A DNA stretch of 17,472 nucleotides from an uncultured Desulfobacterales bacterium (GTDB taxonomy: Bacteria > Desulfobacterota > Desulfobacteria > Desulfobacterales > G020354645). The notes beneath the pieces are model-generated. The model was not told the origin of the DNA. It was given only the letters and a program-made list of their open reading frames with translations, and ran no database searches. The stretch's first letter is position 1; each line of letters opens with the position of its first letter. Where the stretch lies: contig CAMYNZ010000268.1 of assembly GCA_947259865.1 (NCBI GenBank), positions 2,481 to 19,952 of the forward strand, in the 5' to 3' direction. A program made the translations under genes and the position numbers. Below, piece by piece: positions 1-7,200 of this stretch.

Positions 1-1952
1 CCTTTTGAATATATTTTGGCAGTGATGCGTATAAAATTGCGGGGATGATTATAAACATTCTTAACCTGTCCTTTGACCACAAACAGGGTTCCGCTTTTTG
101 AATTGGTCACAAACCAGCCATCAACCTTCTTTGACAGAATCCTGATTTTAAGATTTCCCGGATCCTTGACATCGGTCCCCAGCAGTTCGCTCACATATGG
201 AATCTTTATCTCCTTTAAATCCTTAAGGAAAGGTATCTCAAAACCCATGGTCTCCGACAAGGTGTATGCCGCATAACCGCCACCCACCAGCAACACCAGC
301 ATCAACAAAATCCGAAAGGGTCCGCTGAGCCCCCGGCGGCCTGAGGATTTGATTTTTTTTGCAGGAGCCAGGTCTGCTTCATCCAAATCCGCATAGGCAA
401 GATCAGCGTCTTCAACATCAATTTCATCGGCTTCATCATCGAGTGTTCCCATGTCAAATGAATCACCCAATGGCTGGTCTGCGCCGGCGGTTGCCGATAC
501 AGTAGCTGCTCCAGCAGCCTGTGGCACCGCCGCTGCATTACCATCAACTTCAAATTCAAGCTCGACGTCAGCAGCATCGTCGCCGTCAAACAGCTCGGCT
601 TCGGTTTCCGTGCCGTCCAAGGCCATATCCAGCTCCTGCGAACCGGCTTCGGCTGCAACCGGTTCATCCACTTCTTCAAGCATATTTTCCAAATCGGACA
701 AATCAAACTCGGCCGTTTCTTCAAACTCCGCATCAGAGGCAACTGACTGCTCGACCTCATCGGCGATATCCAGTGTAAAATCTAAATCATCGGTCACATC
801 AGCAGCTTCTGCGGGTCCCGCAGGTTCTTCATCCTCCCCCAGCATTTCATCTAATTCGGATAAGTCGAACTCTTCCGTTTCTTCTAATTCAGCCGCCGGT
901 GAAGCACTTGCGGCTTTAGGGGCTGCGTCCGATTCCATGTCCAATCCAAAATCGAGATCTTCAGATGCAAGCTCCGGTTCACTATCGGCACCGGGTGCTT
1001 CATCACCGTCCATCATACCCTCTAATTCAGAAAGTTCGAGTTCGGCGGTGGCCTCCGATCCGGGTGCAGCGGCACCACCGGAAATTTCAGGTTCCTCCTC
1101 CAAATCAAGATCGAAATCAAGTTCATCCGTTGCATCATCAATCTTTTTTTCCCCAGCGGCTGCTTCAGGTTCTGATTCTTCTTCTGGCCCCAGATCCAGT
1201 TCAAAATCAAGCTCATCGGATTGGGCTCCTGCTGCCGGCTCATCATCCTGGTCGAGCAAGTTATCCATATCCGAAACGTCCAGCTCCTGGGTTTCTTCCA
1301 GTTCCATATCGGCGGAAGCTTGATCAATATCGTCCCCGGCGTCAAGATCCAGGTTTAACTCAAAGTCAAGCTCATCGGATGACTCCTCTTCCACCGCTTC
1401 GGTCATGGCCGTATCCGCGCCGGCACCGGTCCCGTCATCCAGGTCTAATTCAAAATCCAGCTCTTTAGTCTCATCGGCTTCCATGGACCCCTCGGCTTTC
1501 GGGGAAGCCTCGTTATCTTCGAAATCAAGACCCAGATCGAAGTCAAGGTTTTCCCCGCCGCCACCTTCGGAACCCTCATCCAAATCCATATCCGAAAAAT
1601 CGAGCTCCTGTGTTTCCTCAAAGTCCATCGGAGATGGTGTCCCGGCCACATCCTCTTCCAAATCCAGGCTAAAATCGGCTGAATCGGAGCTAGCGGCAGA
1701 TGGGGTGTCGGTTCCTTCTTCCATTCCCAAATCAAGCATATCCTCGATTTCATTTACATTGACATCATCAAGCCCGGATGGATCGCCAGCCGCTGGACCC
1801 TGTGATGAAGGCGTCTGGGGTGCAGCTCCAGCTCCGGCATAAGCAACAAATATATGACGGCATTTCGAACATCTGACCTTGGAGCCGGTATCTTTTATTT
1901 GGTTGTCCGGAAAATTAAAACTCGTAGCACATTTATCACATGTTAATATCAT
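1..1952 (-). CDS. Zinc-ribbon, acidic-repeat, single-pass membrane protein with DUF3426 (3' end outside window)
   Basis: The frame is open from an ATG at 1952 to the left edge, so about 650 residues are visible and the C-terminus is missing. Residues 1-35 form an MJ0042-type zinc ribbon with C5-x2-C8 and C28-x2-C31. Residues about 55-525 are a very acidic, Ala/Ser-rich array of repeated motifs such as DELDFELDL and EETQELDFSDM. A basic stretch (KKIKSSGRR) precedes one transmembrane helix at about 545-565 (FRILLMLVLLVGGGYAAY), followed by a DUF3426-like beta domain with the typical NHPRNFIRITAKIYSK-type ending. The likely topology is cytoplasmic zinc ribbon and acidic region with a periplasmic DUF3426 domain. 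The start lies 15 bases after the hpt stop with GGAG upstream, so the two are probably one operon. The family is often seen in deltaproteobacteria; its function is unknown to me. Confidence 0.9.
   Translation of the reverse strand, partial: MILTCDKCATSFNFPDNQIKDTGSKVRCSKCRHIFVAYAGAGAAPQTPSSQGPAAGDPSGLDDVNVNEIEDMLDLGMEEGTDTPSAASSDSADFSLDLEEDVAGTPSPMDFEETQELDFSDMDLDEGSEGGGGENLDFDLGLDFEDNEASPKAEGSMEADETKELDFELDLDDGTGAGADTAMTEAVEEESSDELDFELNLDLDAGDDIDQASADMELEETQELDVSDMDNLLDQDDEPAAGAQSDELDFELDLGPEEESEPEAAAGEKKIDDATDELDFDLDLEEEPEISGGAAAPGSEATAELELSELEGMMDGDEAPGADSEPELASEDLDFGLDMESDAAPKAASASPAAELEETEEFDLSELDEMLGEDEEPAGPAEAADVTDDLDFTLDIADEVEQSVASDAEFEETAEFDLSDLENMLEEVDEPVAAEAGSQELDMALDGTETEAELFDGDDAADVELEFEVDGNAAAVPQAAGAATVSATAGADQPLGDSFDMGTLDDEADEIDVEDADLAYADLDEADLAPAKKIKSSGRRGLSGPFRILLMLVLLVGGGYAAYTLSETMGFEIPFLKDLKEIKIPYVSELLGTDVKDPGNLKIRILSKKVDGWFVTNSKSGTLFVVKGQVKNVYNHPRNFIRITAKIYSK
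400..1760 (-). repeat. Acidic two-module repeat array inside the zinc-ribbon protein
   Basis: The coding sequence repeats two peptide modules. One resembles (S/T)DELDFELDLxxE, with visible variants SEDLDFGLDM, TDDLDFTLDI and TDELDFDLDL. The other resembles ExEETQELDxSDMDxLL, with variants EETEEFDLSELDEML, EETAEFDLSDLENML and ATAELELSELEGMM. They mostly alternate, giving about five or six pairs separated by Ala/Pro/Gly/Glu linkers. The repeats are diverged at DNA level, so this is an old expansion and not a recent tandem duplication. The bias also keeps an antisense Ser-rich frame open across much of the region. Confidence 0.75.
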
Positions 1953-1967
1953 TGTTAACTCCGCTGA

Positions 1968-2486
1968 TTAAATTTTCAAATGGTATACTTCCGGTAAGTT
2001 GCGATACTTCTCCGCATAATCCAGGCCGTAACCCACAAGAAAACCCTTTTCGATTATATGGCCGATATAATCAATGTTAATATCTTCTCTGCGGCGTTCG
2101 CGTTTGTCGAGTAAGGTGCAAATTTTAACCGATTTTGGGTTGGACTTTTTAATATGGTCAACTAAGTAGGTTAAGGACAACCCGGTATCGATAATATCCT
2201 CTACAATCAGTACGTCAGTGTCTTTTAGATCAATTTCAATATCTTTGGTGAGATGGATACTTCCTGTGGTAGATGTTTGGGTACCGTAACTTGAGAGTCC
2301 CGCGAAATCGACTTTAACTGGAATGGTGAGCTTTCGAATGAGATCCGACAGGAAAATGAACGCGCCTTTTAACACACCGATAAGTACGAGATCGCATTCA
2401 ATATAATCAGATGAAATCCTGCGGGCAATCTCACAGACTGCTTTTTCGATTTCTTCTTTGGTCAACACCGGAATTAGGTTAGGCAT
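1968..2486 (-). CDS. hpt: Hypoxanthine phosphoribosyltransferase
   Basis: This 172-residue protein matches the usual length of bacterial Hpt. It transfers phosphoribose from PRPP to hypoxanthine or guanine in cytoplasmic purine salvage. Visible motifs are GVLKG at 37-41 (PPi-binding loop), the flexible-loop region around SSYGTQT, the PRPP signature VEDIIDTG at 95-102, and the C-terminal base-pocket segment EKGFLVGYGLDYAEKYRNLP. No strong ribosome-binding site precedes the ATG at 2486; the frame is open upstream to a TAG without another ATG or GTG, so this start is kept. A sigma70-like promoter lies about 70 bases upstream. The next gene starts 15 bases after its stop. Confidence 0.96.
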   Translation of the reverse strand: MPNLIPVLTKEEIEKAVCEIARRISSDYIECDLVLIGVLKGAFIFLSDLIRKLTIPVKVDFAGLSSYGTQTSTTGSIHLTKDIEIDLKDTDVLIVEDIIDTGLSLTYLVDHIKKSNPKSVKICTLLDKRERRREDINIDYIGHIIEKGFLVGYGLDYAEKYRNLPEVYHLKI

Positions 2487-2555
2487 GCGCAGAAGTTTTG
2501 AACTGTTATTTCTGTGAATTTCGGCAAGACGGCCGACGGAAAAATAACAGCACTA

Positions 2556-2584
2556 GAATTACACAAAATGGGCCTTCTTGTCAA
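2556..2584 (-). promoter_or_regulatory. Sigma70-type promoter for hpt
   Basis: On the minus strand TTGACA (2584-2579), a 17-base spacer and TAATTC (2561-2556) stand between the dnaJ-like gene and hpt. The -35 is a full consensus match and the spacing is ideal. It would place the start of transcription near 2549, with a leader of about 60 bases. Confidence 0.6.
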
Positions 2585-2597
2585 TAATTTTAATTAA

Positions 2598-3530
2598 TTA
2601 CAGACCTGTCTCTGCCAGTTGCTCTAACAATTTCTTCTGCTCGCGGGTGAGAGATTTGGGTATGATAACACGGATGCGCACATAAATATCCCCTCTTTTT
2701 TTACTTTTCATGCCGGGAAGTCCATGGCCGGAGAGCCGCATTTTTGTGCCGTGTTTTGTACCGGGAGGAATCTTCAAATTGAGTTCTTTACCGTCAGGTG
2801 TCGGAACATGGATTTTGGTACCAAAAATAACTTCGCTGAGCTTCAGATCCCGATGGGTATAAAGGTCCTGACCATCCACGCTAAACATCGGATCCTCGAA
2901 TACCTTGGCCTGTATAAATAAATCGCCGGGCGGGCCTCCCATGGGGCTCGGCTCGCCCTTGCCGGTCAGTCGCAGCTTCTTACCCGTGGTCATTCCTTTT
3001 GGGATTTTAACCTCCAGTCTTTCAGAATGTCCTTTATGATCAAAGCTTATAACCTTGCTGGTGCCGGTAATTACCTCCTGTAAGGTGAGCGTGAGTTCAT
3101 AGACCAAGTCTGCTCCCTTCATCTGGGTCTGTTGACCGGTGTCAAAACCGTAAGGAGATCTGGAACCAAAAGGTGACCCCGATCCGAATGAAAACCGCAT
3201 GCCTCCACCCCTGCCGGAAAAGGGCTCTGCACCGCCAAAGCCAAATTCCCTGAGGATATCACTAAAATCAAAGCCCCTGAATATGTCTTCCTGGGTGAAA
3301 CGTTGCTGAAAGCCCTCGGCACCAAAGGTGTCGTATTGTTTGCGTTTTTCCTTGTCGCTGAGAACGGCATAGGCCTCACTGATTTTTTTGAATTTATCCT
3401 CGGCGGCCTTATCTCCTTTGGCATGGTCCGGGTGATACTTCATGGCCAGTTTGCGATAAGCCTTTTTAATCTCTTCATCACCGGCGCTTTTACTCACACC
3501 CAGAATTTCGTAATAGTCTGAATTTGCCAT
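2598..3530 (-). CDS. DnaJ/CbpA-like J-domain co-chaperone without zinc finger
   Basis: This protein of about 310 residues has an N-terminal J domain (residues 5-70) with the HPD motif at 33-35 that stimulates Hsp70 ATPase. A Gly/Phe-rich linker follows at about 80-130, then the two beta-sandwich substrate-binding domains of the DnaJ C-terminus. The four CxxCxGxG zinc-finger repeats of class I DnaJ are absent, so it is of the CbpA/class II type, and its 310 residues fit CbpA. I chose ATG 3530 over TTG 3536 because AGGA lies 9 bases before the ATG but only 3 before the TTG. No CbpM-like modulator lies next to it. hpt follows on the same strand but has its own promoter. Confidence 0.93.
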   Translation of the reverse strand: MANSDYYEILGVSKSAGDEEIKKAYRKLAMKYHPDHAKGDKAAEDKFKKISEAYAVLSDKEKRKQYDTFGAEGFQQRFTQEDIFRGFDFSDILREFGFGGAEPFSGRGGGMRFSFGSGSPFGSRSPYGFDTGQQTQMKGADLVYELTLTLQEVITGTSKVISFDHKGHSERLEVKIPKGMTTGKKLRLTGKGEPSPMGGPPGDLFIQAKVFEDPMFSVDGQDLYTHRDLKLSEVIFGTKIHVPTPDGKELNLKIPPGTKHGTKMRLSGHGLPGMKSKKRGDIYVRIRVIIPKSLTREQKKLLEQLAETGL

Positions 3531-3654
3531 GGCCAATATTCCTCGTCATCATAATTATTCGGAGATCTTCAATGCTGGCAGGATAAATAAAACTTATGAG
3601 TTCATAGGTTTACCCGCCTCTGAACGGTTACGATAATCTCTTAAATTTTAGTTA

Positions 3655-3682
3655 AAAGTAAGCTTGATGCAAACTATGTCAA
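3655..3682 (-). promoter_or_regulatory. Candidate promoter for the dnaJ-like gene
   Basis: On the minus strand TTGACA (3682-3677) is followed after 16 bases by TACTTT (3660-3655). The -35 is perfect and the -10 is weak. It lies about 125 bases before the start codon. I see no CIRCE element or sigma32-like -10 in the leader, so heat-shock control is not evident. Confidence 0.4.
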
Positions 3683-3729
3683 GATTAAGCCCTTGGGTGA
3701 AAGTTGGGCCGGCTAGCGTCCAATGGCCC

Positions 3730-3763
3730 GCCCGCCTCGCCTGAGCGACTCACGATGGCGGGC
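3730..3763. repeat. GC-rich intergenic hairpin
   Basis: GCCCGCC (3730-3736) pairs with GGCGGGC (3757-3763), with an inner TCG/CGA extension and one bulge. It is not followed by a T-run on either strand, so it resembles a dispersed repeat unit more than a terminator. Confidence 0.45.
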
Positions 3764-3799
3764 AGGCTGCGGTGTCCCGCGGCTTTAAATGCTAATTAA

Positions 3800-3893
3800 T
3801 CGCGGCAAGATGCCGCTCCCACTGTTCATATTGGATGGGGTTTAGTAACCACCAAGGTGTTTAAAAATTGGTGGGAGTGGCTTCCAGCCACGA
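3800..3893. repeat. REPIN-like pair of inverted short palindromic units
   Basis: The arms at 3800-3822 and 3871-3893 are imperfect reverse complements (about 18 of 23 bases agree), both ending inward in the same CTCCCAC/GTGGGAG block. Each arm has its own small palindrome: CGGCA-AGA-TGCCG in the left and GTGGCT-TCC-AGCCAC in the right. Two head-to-head REP-like units separated by about 48 bases is the layout of a REPIN, mobilised in other bacteria by RAYT transposases. No such transposase is in this window. Confidence 0.6.
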
Positions 3894-3971
3894 GGTGTAA
3901 GCTCCGCTTTCAAGCCGCGAGACGCCTTGATGCAGACCTTAATCTGTTTAGATTAGACATGTAATCCCACA

Positions 3972-5787
3972 TCAGCTCTTTTGGGCTTTGAGTGCAATCA
4001 TGAGAACGGTCAGCGCCGCCGGGGTTATACCTTCCATACGGGATGCCTGGCCCAGCGAGGCCGGTCTGACCGCTGAAAGCTTTTCCTTTAATTCGTTTGA
4101 AAGACCATGGACACCGGGGTAATCAAAGCCCTCCGGCAATTTTATTTTTTCCAGGTTTTTGAAATTTTCGATTTGTTCCAATTGCCGTTTGATATATCCT
4201 TCATATTTGATCTCAATTTCCACCTGCCGGGTAACCTTACGGTCCACCGACCGGGGGTTTGGGGCCAGTTTTTCTACCATATGGTAATCCAGCTCGGCTC
4301 TTTTCAATAATTGATCGAGGGGCACGCCGTTGCTGATTGGATTTGTGCCGCGACTCTGCAGATATGCATTTACTTCTTCCGAAGGTTTGATCACCGTGCG
4401 CCTTACTCGCCTTATCTCCTGATCAATCTGCCTTTTTCGCTCTTTTATTTCTCCCAGTACATGACGATCGATAAGGCCGAGATCAATTCCGGTTTCCATT
4501 AGTCTCAAATCCGCATTATCTTCTCGCAGCATGAGACGGTACTCAGCCCGGGAAGTAAACATTCGATAGGGTTCGCGTGTTCCCCGGGTGACCAGATCAT
4601 CGACCATGACGGCCATATAGGCCTGAGATCGGTCCAGGATAAAAGGCGGTCTTGCCTGTACCTTGCTGGCCGCGTTTATTCCGGCCCACAGCCCCTGGGC
4701 GGCAGCTTCCTCGTAACCGGATGTTCCATTGATTTGTCCGGCCATAAAAAGCCCGGAGATTCTTTTGGTTTCCAGGGTCGCTTTTAGCTGGATAGGGTTG
4801 ACGACGTCGTACTCGATGGCATAGGCAGGCCGCATGATCTCCGCCTCTTCCAGACCGCTGACGGATCGCACAAACTCAATCTGTACTTCTATAGGCAGGC
4901 TATTTCCAAGACCGCTGGCGTAAATTTCTTGGGTATCAATACCTTCGGGCTCGAGGATTACCTGATGCCTGGTGCGGTCCGGAAACCTGACAACTTTGTC
5001 CTCGAAAGATGGACAGTACCGGGCGGAAATGCCCTTTATCGCACCCCCATAAAGGGCGGACCGCTTCAGGTTTTTTTGTACAATCTTTAGACCCTTCTCA
5101 CTGGTGTGACCGATAAAACTCGGAACTTGCGGCATTGTTATCTTATCGGTAAAAAAAGAAAACGGCGTGGGGTCCGGGTCGGCCTCGTGCTTTGTAAACC
5201 GGGTAAAATCAATACTTGATTTTCTCAATCGCGGCGGTGTGCCGGTTTTCATTCTCCCCAGCTGAAATCCCAGTTCTTTGAGATGGGCCGGCAGATCATA
5301 TGAGGCAAACTCGCCTGCCCGCCCGGCTTTAAAAGAATTAAAGCCGATATGAACCAGCTTCCACACCGATGATGCGTTGATCCTCGATAACCAGTCGCCG
5401 AACCATGGACTGTTTGATATCAATGTTTGTCTCTTTTTCAAGCACCGTCTTCATGGCCGCGTGGTATTGGGTTTTATCATTTTGCGTTCTGGAAGAATGA
5501 ACCGCGGGACCTTTTTTAGTGTTCAAGGTACGGTACTGGATGGCAGTTTTATCGGTAATTTTGGCCATTTCACCACCCAGGGCATCGATCTCCTTTACCA
5601 ATTGCCCTTTGGCCATGCCGCCTATGGACGGGCTGCAGGGCATGGCGGCCACTTTGTCCAGGTCAATGGCCATAATAAGCACACTGCAGCCCATTCTGGC
5701 CGCAGCCAGGGCGGCCTCGCAGCCTGCATGCCCGGCGCCGACTACGATAATGTCGAATTTTTGGGGATAAAAAGCCATTTGAATCAT
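3972..5787 (-). pseudogene. mnmG: mnmG (gidA), tRNA uridine-34 carboxymethylaminomethyl synthase, broken by internal loss and frame change
   Basis: Two frames together give MnmG, the FAD enzyme that with MnmE makes the cmnm5 modification of U34 in tRNA. Frame one (5787 leftward, stop near 5338) has the FAD GxGHAG motif (17-22), MPCSPSIGG with the conserved Cys, and DALGG. Frame two carries [29 protein letters not shown] with the second conserved Cys, GQINGTSGYEEAAAQG and the C-terminal helical domain to the stop at 3972. At the join (about 5355-5361) frame one ends ...RIIGVE and frame two resumes ...LVHIG with one base between. From remembered E. coli MnmG about 20-22 residues are missing there, including the conserved VLTxGTFLxG segment of the FAD fold. 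The loss is not a multiple of three. Everything else is well conserved, so the lesion is recent or an assembly error. Neither ATG 5787 nor ATG 5778 has a clear ribosome-binding site. Confidence 0.92.
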
Positions 5788-6096
5788 TTTAAAAGAATCG
5801 CTAAATTAATTATAAAACCCGCCGGTATTTGGCGGGATGCAGCTGGGCGTATGGCGGCCCAGCGTTAAAATAGTGATTACACATAATAACAATGTGTTAA
5901 GGATAAAATAGTGGGTTTACAAGCCCCCTGCCCCTATAAAAATTCAGATACCTGAATCACAGTTTACATTTATTTAAGAGATATTTATAGTATAAAGGTA
6001 TCCCTGAATTTAAAAACAGGATAAAAAGTTTTATTGTTATAGCCACGATGGCAGATAATCAACACTAATCGAATAATTCCTGATGAAATTTCACCT
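5788..6096. other. 309-base divergent intergenic region between mnmG and the radical SAM gene
   Basis: It holds no convincing gene. Next to mnmG are two GC-rich hairpins (5814-5863). Further right are two small inverted repeats that could be operators or mRNA hairpins: ACACAT/ATGTGT (5879-5884 and 5892-5897) and ATTCAG-ATAC-CTGAAT (5942-5957). The right half is AT-rich, as expected for divergent promoters, but I found no -35/-10 pair with good spacing for either gene. Confidence 0.6.
5814..5863 (-). terminator. Terminator-like hairpin with upstream partner hairpin in the mnmG leader
   Basis: Reading the minus strand, GCTGGGC (5863-5857) pairs with GCCCAGC (5848-5842). After a short spacer CCCGCC (5836-5831) pairs with GGCGGG (5823-5818), followed directly by TTTTAT. 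The second is shaped like a Rho-independent terminator, yet it lies only about 30 bases before the mnmG start, with no minus-strand gene upstream to end. CCGCC in the loop/stem of the first hairpin (5857-5853) could pair with GGCGG of the terminator arm (5823-5819), which would be an antiterminator. Attenuation is my inference. Confidence 0.45.
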
Positions 6097-7023
6097 ATGA
6101 TAAAACGATACAACGATCTCAATACTTATTATAGAAATCTCTTTGGATGCCGGGTTCAAAAAATTTCTCTGGATGCCGGATTGAGCTGCCCGAATCGGGA
6201 CGGTGGAATTTCCACCGGGGGCTGTATTTATTGCAATAAATGGGGTTCCGGGACCGGTGCCCATGCGAAAGGATTATCGATTACCGAGCAGCTCTTACTC
6301 GGAAAAAAAACCCTTGCCAGACGCTACAAAGCCAAAAAATTCATAGCCTACTTCCAATCTTTTTCAAATACGTATGCACTCACGAACAAGCTCACAGGTC
6401 TTTATGAAGAAGCTCTATCCGTAAAAGATGTGGTGGGATTATCAATTGGCACCCGCCCGGATTGTGTCGACGAATCAACCCTGGATCTGCTTGCACACTA
6501 TGCCGAAAACTATCTGATCTGGGTGGAATACGGTTTGCAGTCTGCCCACGATAAAACCCTGAAACTGATCAACCGGGGCCATGATTTTCAATGTTTCAAA
6601 AAAACGGTGGCAGCAACCCAAAAAAGACGCGGATTAAAAATTTGCACCCACATTATATTGGGGCTTCCCGATGAAGATAAAAATCACATGCGTGAAACAG
6701 CAAAACAGGTGGCGGCGCTTGGAATCGATGGAATCAAGATTCATCTTCTATATGTTATCGAGGGCACAAAACTTGACATGTTATACCGCCAGGGTGCCTA
6801 TAAATGCCTTGGACAGCAGGAATATGTTGATCGGGTCTGCGATATTTTGGAGAGGCTGCCGCGCGATATAGTCATTCAACGTCTGACCGGGGATCCACAC
6901 CCCGACGAACTCGTGGCCCCGAAATGGAGCCTTAATAAGTCACAAACATTGAACATGATTACAGACAGGTTGGCGGCAAGAGATACCTGGCAGGGAAAAT
7001 TGGTGGATGGTTTATCGGGTTGA
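6097..7023 (+). CDS. Radical SAM protein, TIGR01212/YhcC-like
   Basis: This 308-residue cytoplasmic protein matches E. coli YhcC in length and layout. The cluster-binding cysteines are C31, C43 and C46 (CPNRDGG...GGCIYC), the unusual wide first gap typical of this family. The rest has radical-SAM barrel features: IAYFQSFSNTYA, IGTRPDCVD, VEYGLQSAHDKTLKLINRGH, THIILGLPDE and KIHLLYVIEGT. It should bind a 4Fe-4S cluster and S-adenosylmethionine; the substrate is not known to me. No strong Shine-Dalgarno sequence precedes ATG 6097, but the start aligns with the family. It is transcribed divergently from mnmG. The next gene has its own promoter candidate and lies 177 bases downstream. Confidence 0.92.
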   Translation: MIKRYNDLNTYYRNLFGCRVQKISLDAGLSCPNRDGGISTGGCIYCNKWGSGTGAHAKGLSITEQLLLGKKTLARRYKAKKFIAYFQSFSNTYALTNKLTGLYEEALSVKDVVGLSIGTRPDCVDESTLDLLAHYAENYLIWVEYGLQSAHDKTLKLINRGHDFQCFKKTVAATQKRRGLKICTHIILGLPDEDKNHMRETAKQVAALGIDGIKIHLLYVIEGTKLDMLYRQGAYKCLGQQEYVDRVCDILERLPRDIVIQRLTGDPHPDELVAPKWSLNKSQTLNMITDRLAARDTWQGKLVDGLSG

Positions 7024-7057
7024 TCTCAACACAAAGTCAGTTTTATTGATCGCTAAC

Positions 7058-7086
7058 TTGTCACTTATAATAGATTGCGGTATATT
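7058..7086 (+). promoter_or_regulatory. Candidate promoter for the receiver/PEP-synthase-like gene
   Basis: TTGTCA (7058-7063), a 17-base spacer, then TATATT (7081-7086). Each box has one or two mismatches to sigma70 consensus with ideal spacing. An overlapping TATAAT (7066-7071) lies in the spacer but has no well-placed -35. Confidence 0.45.
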
Positions 7087-7200
7087 CGGCTATACGTGCA
7101 ATTAAAAGCAGTGATTTTTAACCTATATTGAGCAGATTGGCATTGCTCAACCTTGAACCGGGAACCGCTTAACCCCGGTTTAATTAACACCAGGAAAAAG

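Larger units (their letters stand above)
3531..3971. other. 441-base gene-free stretch between dnaJ-like gene and mnmG
   Basis: No coding frame is convincing here. It holds the candidate dnaJ promoter (3655-3682), a GC-rich hairpin (3730-3763), a REPIN-like pair (3800-3893), and a perfect small palindrome TAATCTGTTTAGATTA (3940-3955) just beyond the mnmG stop. That last hairpin has no T-run and is only a weak terminator candidate. Confidence 0.7.

Noticed and set aside
451..1842. Long Ser/Ala-rich plus-strand open frames opposite the zinc-ribbon gene
   Set aside because: They are antisense to the acidic repeat; Glu/Asp/Leu-rich codons on one strand give Ser-rich open frames on the other. No domain, start signal or natural end is seen.
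7153..7200. TTG start giving 16 extra residues for the receiver/PEP-like protein
   Set aside because: ATG 7201 has AGGA at proper spacing, while the TTG has no ribosome-binding site.
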